Origin: Berberis thunbergii
Taxonomy: Eukaryota > Streptophyta > Magnoliopsida > Ranunculales > Berberidaceae
Direction of reading: 5' to 3'
Assembly (NCBI GenBank): GCA_003290165.1
Contig: QNQO01000202.1
Location: 806,001-870,000, forward strand
Length of the DNA: 64,000 nt
Positions 11,816 to 22,600 of the stretch are shown piece by piece (the stretch's first letter is position 1; the number at the start of each line of letters is the position of its first letter). The translations under genes were made by a program, and so were the position numbers. The notes under the pieces were generated by a model. That model was not told where the DNA came from and did no database searches. It worked only from the letters and a program-made list of their open reading frames with translations.

Positions 11816-12690
11816 TTTTTTGTTAAGTTCAATCTGTCTTGGATTTGTTGATGGGACTACACAGTTACAGCCCTTACAACCCCAAGTCAATCGGCTCAGC
11901 CCTCTCTCTGGTTATGTCGCCGATTCAAAGTCAAATAGTTGTCCTCATTTGATCACTCCCATGCTACAAAGGATGCAGTCACCAGGTTCTTTTCAGGCAA
12001 ATATCAAAGCCCTGTTCACCCTTGGTGAATCCAATTCAAGTCCCTTCTAAAGCAAAGCTTCTTCGACAGTTTATCAATAAACAACTTCAAGGAAACCTAC
12101 AAAAACACAACTGTTGGAAACCATGTCAAAGATTTGTGCAGAAGACTCAGATAAAGACGATGAATCAATAGTTTCTCTCAATGAAGATGATTGTTAAGGC
12201 ATCTGTCACCTCTACTACAAGACGAAATTACTTTCGGCCAACCGACAACGTCTTCTTTTCAAAGCAACCGCATGCATCCACAATGCTCGCACTTACAAAG
12301 TCAAAAGGTGAACAGTTGAAGCATCTTCAACACTTTCTCCACCAACTACAATTATGTAAGCAACATGACAAAGCTTCTCCATTCAGCTTTCATGATTACA
12401 AAGGACAAACGTCCACACACTCTCTACCACACCTTCGAGAAGGCTTATCCCTTCTCTTTGAATTATTGTATCTCCTTTTCTTTTCTTTATAAGCAAGTGT
12501 GTAACTCTGCATAAGGCAGAACTTATCTTCCATGTAATCCTAGCTTTTACTCATGTATTTACTATTTTCAATAAATAAAAGCATGCATTATTCATCTTCT
12601 CTTTCTTTCAAAAAATTTCTAAGAACTGATCTTGTTCAGAGCATCTCGTCATGCTAGATTAAAACCTAGTATCGGCACCGTTATCTTGAA
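11816..12690 (+). other. Pararetroviral 3' region and promoter-like segment
   Basis: Continues the Caulimoviridae relic beyond the copia fragment. Short open stretches end near 12200. A promoter-like region follows with a TATA-type box TTTATAAG at 12486-12493, a leader, and AATAAATAAA at 12570-12579, which could serve as a poly(A) signal. At about 12668 the sequence GTATCGGCACC resembles a decayed initiator-Met tRNA primer site (TGGTATCAGAGC), which in this family marks the genome origin. This fits the 3' end of a viral genome map, but the primer-site match is weak. Confidence 0.6.
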
Positions 12691-12699
12691 CAGTTCAAA

Positions 12700-13430
12700 A
12701 GAAAATTGTCTTTTGAAATTTTAGTTTTATTTACATGTGTTTATATCTTCTTAAATATACTTCTGATTTTGTATATTTTATTCTCTCCAATTTTCTTCTT
12801 CCTATCCTCTTGTTAAATTTGTTACTCTTAGTTTCTCTGTTAGTAATGTTGAGTAAAAATTATTTTAAATTTGGTTCGATCTTGATTTAAAAAAATTCAA
12901 AACCGAAGTGATCAATTTGATTTTCAATTTCTATGTGATTTTAACCGACAAAACCAAATCGACCGAATATATATAATAAATAATATATATTTTATATAAA
13001 ATAATATAATATAATTCAAATAGTCAATCAATTCAATTTTATTTCAATTTTAATCAATTCAATTCAATTTTATTTCAATTTTAATCAATTCAATTCAATT
13101 ACCGTCTACATAAATTAGAATCATTTCAATTTTTAGCTGTCGATTCGATTTCAATTTAATATTTTTGAAACCAACCAAAGTCGATTTGTTCACAATTTAG
13201 ATGAAAAACTCATCCATTAGTTTGGTTTTCAACCCTACCATTGTTACAAATTTATTCTTTAAAATAATAAAGTTCCAAAAGTAAAGCTGCTGATTGGCCT
13301 ACATAATCATTGCTATGAGTTGCCAAATCGCTGCAGACAACAAAAGAGATGAACTCTGCAATTATATAGTGATACCAATAAACAGGATTTGAGTATTACG
13401 ATGATAACAAGTATTTAATATGTTACACTG
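12700..13430. repeat. AT-rich spacer with a short minisatellite
   Basis: Very AT-rich. At about 13022-13100 a unit of about 37 bp (TTCAATTTTATTTCAATTTT followed by AATCAATTCAA) is present about twice in tandem. No gene is seen. It lies just past the ARF3 3' end. Confidence 0.6.
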
Positions 13431-13692
13431 AACAGAACTCTCTCTTGAAAACCTTTTACACAAACAACTAGGAATCATCTTCAGGATCACTCAAAGCCGT
13501 TCCACACCATAGCCATGCAATTAGCACAGCCATCAAACTTTGAGAGATAAATCATCCAACCTGCAAAAAGTATTTGCTAGTAAACATGCAGTTTTATCTT
13601 GTAACAAAGGACAACAGTAACATGAGAAGGCAAGTCTGAGAAAAGGAATGCTTACTTATAACTGTCTCAATTGTTAATAGAGTTGGGAGGCT

Positions 13693-16600
13693 TCATACGT
13701 GATGACCATTGAGTAGAAGCTGTTGAAGATTCGGATTTGCATTTCTGGTTAAAGATGGTGATGTCATCAGTACAGTTGTTGCATCACCCCCAGTTTTTGC
13801 TAAATGAATTTCTTCAGTCAAGGGGAACCCAAAGAGTCGGCAACCACTTTTAGAAACCTGATTGACAGTGCTTCTAATAGCTGTTTGAGTTACTGAGGGA
13901 GTTGGATGATGAAAACCTTGTTCAGTATGCTCTTTGAAAAGATCCAAAGCTGAACTATTTTGAAATTCATGGATGGTTCCATTGCCCGAGTAAGGTACAG
14001 TCGATGTGAGCTTCCCAACTAATGTTTCATGACCATCAAACAGACCATAGAAGTTACCCTTTCCGTTCCCTTCATTTTGTTTCGCATTTGCAGCGCGTGG
14101 ATATGGCAGCTGCATAGTAGCTTGTTGGAACATCAACACAGAAGATGGTGACGACACTTGTAAAGATGAAGTTGATGGTTGCATTTGAGTGAAGCCATGC
14201 ATAATTGTGGACCATCCATTTTCATGGATACACCTCTGAACTTTGTCATACATTCCAAACCCAGTAATATTCTGACCCCGGTTATCAATCGGGACCTTCT
14301 CATATTGTGCTTTGGCATGATTTTCTTGACCTTGCAAAACCTTATGAAATCGAACAGATTCTTCTCCAAAGTCTATGCTTTTGTAAAAGTTGCCAGAACC
14401 TCCTGGAGGGGTTCTGCAACCTACATTTGAAGCCATCCCAGAACCATGAGCACCAGGAAAGCATCTTCCTGTTTCAGCTGGCTGATGACTCAATGCATCA
14501 ATACCATTGCAACGGGTGCTAAACCCTGAAATTTCTTGACCTTGCAAGACCTTCTGGAATCTGGAAGATTCCCCAAAGTCCGAAAGTCCAGCCCCATCTG
14601 TAAGAAGAATAGGAAAAATATTTTCTTTATTTTGAATATTTTCATTGCCTACTACACCCATGTAATAATGTCATCTCAAAGAGTAGAAGGAACCTACTAG
14701 GAGCTGGAACATCTGGTTTTATTAAGGGTAGATTACTCCTGGATCTCTTTGAACTGAAAGGTAAAGAACTGCTGGAACCAGAAATTAACCCAGATGGATT
14801 GATCTCCCAAGGAGAAACTCTATTGTGTCGATTTATCTCGACATCTTCATCCCATCTTACCTGAAGGAATGAGCTAAGGTATTCAATGATAAAAGATTTA
14901 GCTTGAAAAAGATAAAGGTATGCTGATTGTAGGCTTTGGAACAAAATGACATAAAGGTAGATGCAGAAACAATAAAACAAGAAAGAGTGCACAGAAGAAA
15001 TATAAAACAAATGATGCATCCTCTTACAGCACACAGAAGAACCATCTTAGAATTTTACGATAAAATCTAAGAGTCTAGCCTAGAAGAACCATCTTAAAAT
15101 TTTCTGATAAAAATTAAAAAACGACTCTGGAAAGGTGTATATTTTATTTTAAATGAAAAAACAAGTGTTGTATTGATATCACTATGAGGTGTCAATTACA
15201 TGGTAATCCAATTACATGGTTAAAGCCAATATTTCTGCTATCTACCGCCTTTATTAAATCTTTCTCTTATCAGAGCAACAATGAACAAAAAAAAAAAAAT
15301 GTTGATTGTGATTTTACTCTTGCAGTCTTGCTGATTTTCAATCACAGACCATCCTAGTATGGTCTTCTAGTTCTTTAACGAGTAAAGACGATAATTCTTG
15401 TGGTTAAAACAATGGTTTCACTAATAATGGAATAGACTATAGTTGTCCACTAATTGTAGTTCAGTTGGTCGGACATCCACTCTCATTGTGAGAGGTCGCA
15501 GGTTCGAGACTCATCAGTTAGGATTTTGTGAGTTTCCGCCCGATTATTAGGAGCACATTTGCTCCGCCGTCGATAAGCCTTCGGGTATTGAATGCAGCTG
15601 ATTAGATGGAGTAGACGGGAGCAAAGCAAAAGCGAGTCTTCATGCAAAGTGAAAGCGATGGACCGGAGCGAAAGCAAGTCTCTATGCGAGATGGAAGCGA
15701 CAAGGATATTAAGTGGCAACAATATTGTAGCCTTTAGGCCTAGTTTGGTTAACACTATAGGGTCAGTCATGTAGCATTCAAGCATGGATTAATAAATAAA
15801 TAAAAATGGTCAATGACCCTATTTTAAAATTTAAAAAAAAAACTATAGTTAATTTTTCTTATATAAAATATATATAATTAATTGGATATAAAAAACAAAA
15901 ATAAATCAATTGAGGTCTATCAAAATTTACTAATTTAGAGACTCAAAATTGGGAAAGTGTTTTGGTCAAACATTTTTGAGTTCACTGATGATACTTACTC
16001 ATTAATTTGGACTGGAATTTCAGTTGGTTCATGTTGAAATGATTGTAATATTGTTTAATTGTCAAGCTTGAAAATTAACATTCAAAACATCTACTTTTAA
16101 AGAGAAAATATGATGTAATTGGGTTATTTAGCAATATTAGTATTTTAGCAATAGTATGAGATATAGTATTATAACTAAGGTGGTTTTCAATTAGGTTTAG
16201 GGTTTGTTTCTTATAATAGACGTTATGTAGTTATAAATAGAAGCGTAGGTTGTTCATTGTTATTAGGTTGATTGAAAAAAAGATTTTTATTTTCTTTACT
16301 CATTTTTATCATAGATTATTTCTTTCGAGTCCTGTTTTATCTTTAAGTTATCATTTATTTGAAATTTAAGTTTATTTGCAATTTTAATTCTATCAATTGG
16401 TATCAGAGCCAAAATGGTTATAGTTTTATTGGGTTTGATTTTAAGAAAATTTTGTTAGTGAAAAAAGTTAGGAAGATGACAGAAGAAGAAAAAAAGTTTA
16501 TTAAGGCGATGAACCTGATATTTGCAGGAATGAGGGAATTGAGGGCAAGCATCAGAGTCAACATTGATAACAAAACTAAAAATGGAAATGATGGATTTGA

Positions 16601-19600
16601 TCTTCGACAAGGCCATGGGACGGCTCCAACCACAACCACAGGGGCCTCCCAAACATCGTCGATGGCAGCACCAAAAGCCAATAGCCACTGCTCATGGTCA
16701 ACTATCGTCAACCTCCTGTCGATCAATCGAACCATCGGCAACCTCCTATCGACCGACATCCCCAACCACACCTTCGATCGCCACCAGTGTCTTCCTCACA
16801 ACGTCGATCGACCAGCCACTCACCTGTTCAATCAATTACAATTGCAACCATGGTAGATCGACAAAACCAGTTCCCCCAATCTCCTCGCCCGCCCTCAAAA
16901 CTCCCCTTCTTCCCCATTCAGCGTCAATCGCAACATGAAGACCCAATTTTTCCCCTTGTTCATATGAAAGCCATTTTTCAAAAAGATACTCTTCCAAATG
17001 TTCATTCATTCCCTAGCCAACATTTTTTACTCAAGGCTCTGATCCACTGGCTATTTGACCTGCCTCCATAGATTCAGTTAGTACTACCACATGCTTCTAC
17101 TCATCTTTTGATGAGGATCAAAATATTTGCAGCTGACTTAATGGACATGTACCACCATGAGAAGTGTTTATGATGCAATTTAGGACAAATTCATGGCTAA
17201 TTTTGGGGACAAGTTTGCGCTCAATATTTGAGACTTTCAACCATTATTTTATGAAGCGAATTTTTTATTTGATTGTTCATGATGCAAGCAATTGTCAAGG
17301 AAAAATTTGGAGTCGATTTCTACTTGGACAATTCACCTTATGTTCTCTTAGTAGCTGCTTGTGTTATTGGAATCGGACTTCAAGCTCGAGGACGAGCTTG
17401 AGATTGATCTAATTAGGTTATTTTGTCAATATTAGTATTTTAGTTGTAGTATGTGTTAATATTATTATATCTAGGTCACAGATGTGAAATTGGTTTCCAA
17501 TTAGGTTTAAGATTTGTTTCTTGTCATAAAAGTTAGGTCAGCTATAAATATGAGTGTCGGTTGTTATTAGGCAATGATGCAAGGACTCAGATACCCGTGT
17601 CGTGTCGGACATGGATACGGCACGGCAACTCAACAATTTTCAAAAAATATGACTCGACGACACGGTCAAACTTATTTTTTTAATATATATTTTTTTGTAA
17701 CTCATGAACATAAAATCATAAATAATACTATTGAACAATCCAAACATATGACCCTATAAGACGAACAATCCAAACATATGACCCTATGAGACGGTCAAAC
17801 TTCCTCTTCTTCAGTTTCGTACACCCAAAACTTGATGGGTGTCGTTTGAAATGAAGTGACCAAGATGCTTAATTGGGGTGTCATATGACCCTATGAGACC
17901 GACCCAAATCTTGAAAGAATTTGATTTGGGCTTTAACCAAGTGTTGGGTCAAGTTATAGTAGTTAGCATTGGGTGGTTGGTTGGTTCACTCAGTAGGGCT
18001 TGTAAAGTCCCATTGGGTATACAACTTGAAACCAAGTATTGGGTCAATGTCAGTTACCTAACCTTGGTTAAATCTCTCAAACACACTCACCACCTCATAT
18101 AAACCCCAATCAAATACCAAAAGGAAGAGGCTCGATCTCTGTTGTATGAAGCTCAAGCTCGATTTAGGGGACCAAAACGAAGCCAAATCAAGAGAAAATC
18201 TATGTTGGAAGAAGCTCAATATACATACATACATACTCGATTTCTCCTTCTCTCTAGCTCTGTCCAGCAAACAGCCAATCGATCAATCGATCGTCTCTCC
18301 CTCTCTGTCTCTATCCAGATCGATCGATACCTCCCTCTCTCTGTCGACTCTCTATCTTTGGTTCTTCTCATTTCCCTCCTCTTTTATCTGTAATTAGGGT
18401 TTGAAAAATGCGGGCAAGATCGATCGAAGAGGAGAGTTTATTTGCAAAGACCAAGTCTGAACCGAGTCTGGACCGTGTCGGTGTCAGTCAATGAATTTTG
18501 ACCATTGACCACGTGTCAAATACGTGTCGAGCGCGAATCTGTGTCCAACAATATTTGACACGTGATACGACAGTTTTTCGGAGAATCGGTGCATCAGAGT
18601 TATTAGGTTGATTATAAAAATAATGTAATTTCTTTATTCATTTTTATCATAGATTTCTTTTTTATTCCAGCTTTATCTTTCAGTTATCGTTTATTTGCAA
18701 TTATAAGTTCTTGGCAATTTTAATTCTCTCAAAATATCAATTCATGATGACATGTGTGTCCAAGTCAACGTCACAACAATTAGACAAAATGCTGCATCAA
18801 AATCAAGCTGAACAAGATGTTGGCAACTAGATGTATCAAAGGGCCTTCATTTATGGCGTGTGATCTGGTGGTAAGGATGAGGGATGACAGTGGGGCGGAC
18901 TTTCACGAATATACTTTACGAATTTCAGAGCTGATTCGAAAATCCAAATTATATCCGACACAAATTCGGGGCGGATACGGATTTAACCATATCCGCCCCA
19001 CTAACTAGTTTAGTAACTATGTGACTCCCATGATTCGACTTTTCATATGATGACTCCACCCATGTGACTCCTATCACTATCAGTTTGTGCATGAATTAGG
19101 TGATTTTTTTCTTTTTTTCCAAGAATTTTGCTTTTGATTATATGTGAAAAAGAAAGAAAGAGTCAAGAGTGAGAAATAAGAAATTATGAAGAAACAGAGA
19201 AGAAGTGGGAGATGCATGCTCGGACCTACTCTGTTGTTTCTCAACCCTCTTCTTCTCCACAAATCATTTCCTTCCACTTTTCTGCATTCTTTATTGTTTC
19301 TTTTTCTCCTTCTTAATACTCTTACTAACTTGGGATCATCGTGTACCTTAATCCCTGCACTCTCTCAGTTGTTGATTTCCAAGAATGTTTCTTGGCCACA
19401 ATCTTTCCCTTCTCCGAATCCTTTTCACTTGATCAAACTTTGCTTGTTGAGAATAAGATGGTCCGATCAAGATATGATTTGTTTGTTGAGAATAAGATGG
19501 TCAGATTGAGATCTGATTTGCTTGTTGTCGGGGTTTCTTGCTTGTCGAGATTGAGATCTGATTTGCTTCTTGTTGGGGTTTCTTGCTTGTCGAAATTGAA

Positions 19601-22600
19601 AAGACATTTTTTTTAAACAGGTATTTGGGGTGGAGCGAATATCCAACAATCCATCCAGGGTGAGGATGGTTTTTAAAATTTTGTATAAACAAATATTCAA
19701 GGCAGATTAGGGGATCCGCGATCTCCAACAGGGCGTGGATGGATTTGCCCTAATCCACCCCGTTGTCATCCCTATCTAGTGGGTAGACAAACCATGCAAT
19801 CAGCAATAAGACTTCAAGTTCTACTTGATGGGCGCCCATCATATTTTAGTGAGGCTAGATAATGACATCAATAAGGGAAAAGAGTACATCACGCATTTGC
19901 AAAAAAACCTTGTGCCCCTTTATCTACAAGTAGAAAGTGATATTTATCTACAAGTAGAAAGTGATAGACAGATATTGAGGGATACGCTTGGTTCTACCGT
20001 TTATTATCATTGAATGGTTCTGCCCCATGGCCCATCGCGTCAAACCACATCATACAACCAAATCCAAGCCTCACAAAGAGGGTTTTTTCACTGTGAAAAT
20101 GGTCCCTTTTTCTTATGGATAGTAAGGTGTTACCCACTTACATATTTAAAAAAGAAACGATACAGGTGCCACATTTACCACAACCTGTATCGACTTCCAC
20201 TTGTGACCTTCTATCCAAATTGACATCCTCTCGAGTGACTTCAAATGTACCCATTCAACTCAAAATGATAGCATTGTAACAAAACCAACACATCTAAACC
20301 GCTCCAATCCATTTTTTTTTCTCAAGGGTTGAGCATATAGCATATGAACGGAGTCAACCAGTATTCCTCCAAAACTCACTTCTTGCAAACCTTTAATTTA
20401 TCACTCCTCTATGAAACATCAACACCTAAAGACAAGTATTTTTAATAAGAAAGACTCCTCTGTATATTGTTGCATACAAGCACACCAGTCAATTGGATAT
20501 TAACAAAAAGTATTCAACGAAAGATTCACATTCGCCAAATGTTTTGAGGAAATATCTAGGTAAGAAATTATCAACTCTATCATTTTCCTTCTTCAATACG
20601 CATGAATCGCCTTCCTTGCCCACATATGCCCTATTGCATATCGATAGATTCCTATAAATAAACAAAGCTTACTTAATAGACGATATAGAGCAATGAAAAT
20701 ACATTGCATATTTCTATAGGTCAACTCTGACTTGACCTCTTAAGTAATTTTAAACGAAAGAAACTACTTAAAATTTTCCGATCATTCTAAGCATCAATTA
20801 GAGTCGCATACAACATCAATGGAGTGGTATAGGATCAATAATCAGAGCCATGAAAAGACCGACAGAAAAAAGGTGGAAGGAGAGTCGTGGAAAGAGAGAA
20901 CCCTAAAAGAGAAAGTAATGGAGAAAGAGTATCTGGACGTAAAATATATTGGGTCTACATCATAGGTGGAAGATACTGCGACCCGGAATACCATACCGAA
21001 TATCCAACCTCAACAAATACCATCACTAGAAATGAGCATACCCCAAATCTGTTTTCGTTCTAGTCTTCCAGATGCCCTCTTGTTCCCTCGACCAAGTAAC
21101 TATGTCTTTGCTTATTTTTCATTTCCATACCTCCAGAGTAAGCCCTCCCCTTATATTTCAATATGGGCCCCTCTAACTATGTACATATACAACTTGACAA
21201 CTTTACAACTGGAAAAAAAAAGAAAAAAAAAAAACTATTTTCAATGAAACAAATTTCAGTAAGCACACTTTCAAAGTGTCTTAAAATAATATAATTTCAA
21301 TTGCTCCTCTTTGCCAACTTCCCACTGCATTCTTTAGGGTCAATTCATCTCACAATGTACGAATGTTGATGTGTCTTCTAATATGATGACTTGTTTTTAC
21401 TGCATTCAGTTAGGGCCTTGTTTTTAGTAGAGATGACTTCTAACATGATGTGTGTCTAACAATTATGTAAGTTGCAAATAGTAGTACTGAGGCATACCAA
21501 TAGGCATCGCCATTTGGAACCTGGCCACCTGACAGGATCAATATCGCTAATTCCAGTAATCAGCCCCATGCATCTGCATAAGATGAGCATAAATACAAGC
21601 GCTACCGGATTTTCAGATATACTATCTAATGCATATGAGTTGCCTAACCTTCGATCTGCTGCATCTTCAGTTTCAAATCGCATTTTGAACCTCATTCCCA
21701 TGGAATATGTCATATTTGAGCTTCTTGAAAATTTAGAGAGTGGTATTATGAACTCTGACGGGCTTGCCCTGAAAGAAAATATAGGGGTTCACAGGCATTA
21801 ACATTAATAAATCCATGATTCTATAATTTATGACAAGATACAACCAATCCAGCCAGAAAGTTATTATTGAATATTACTGATATAAGCGGTAAAGGTTTAC
21901 AAATTGTTAACAGTGATATAAACTGCACAGCTGAAATTATTGGGAGGATCTATACAAAGTAAGGGAAATGAAATTTTACAAAAGAAATGTGTAAAAAGCA
22001 AGGAGGAATAGTAACCAGCCAGCAGAAATTAGTTACAGATGACCTAGAATTAATTTGAAAGACGGTGTGCAATAGCCAAAATCAATCCAATGGAAGTATA
22101 ATTTGGACCATCACATAAAGGATCCCATTCCCTATAATCATGGGACCGACTTGAAAATCATCCAATTTTAAACACAATTGATCAACTTTCAAAGATGGAT
22201 CTTAACTTCTGATAGTAGCTTAATTGCTTAAACATGCCATGAATAGATCTGAATGCTAACTACTTTCATTTTTTTCAGCAATATTTCAGCTTTATGGGAA
22301 CCAATTTGGCTCTTGCTCCCAGTAAGTCCATGTATTTGTCCCTAGAATTTGGACTTTTTTAAGGCTGTAATTGAGCATATATGTTTCTTAGTCATTTCCT
22401 TTTTGACTATGTATTACATGATATCCATTTTCTTCTCAAATGATTTGATTGTTTAATTGAAAGAAAAGGTTTTCTCCTCTATTTTTCCTATTTACTTTCT
22501 AATTAAAATCCTTGATATCAACTAAACAGTTGTATGTAATCAAGGAAAGGTAACTGAGATCTCCCCTTGCAAGCTAATATCTATGAGGGATTCAACTGGG

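Larger units (their letters stand above)
16111..18731 (+). mobile_element. Compact non-autonomous LTR retrotransposon, complete
   Basis: 5' LTR 16111-16395 and 3' LTR 17405-18731 (interrupted by a hAT), both opening TGAT and closing TTTTAATTCT, then CA. The element is flanked by the 5-bp target duplication AAATA (16106-16110 and 18732-18736). Primer site TGGTATCAGAGCC (16398-16410) fits initiator-Met tRNA. A purine-rich stretch (GAGGACGAGCTTGAGA) precedes the 3' LTR. The interior is only about 1 kb and holds gag-like coding but no pol, so it would need a partner's enzymes. It lies in ARF3 intron 8, antisense to the gene. Confidence 0.9.

Noticed and set aside
12668..12680. A firm tRNA primer site for the viral relic
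   Set aside because: Only a partial match (GTATCGGCACC); kept as a hint in the feature text, not as its own feature.
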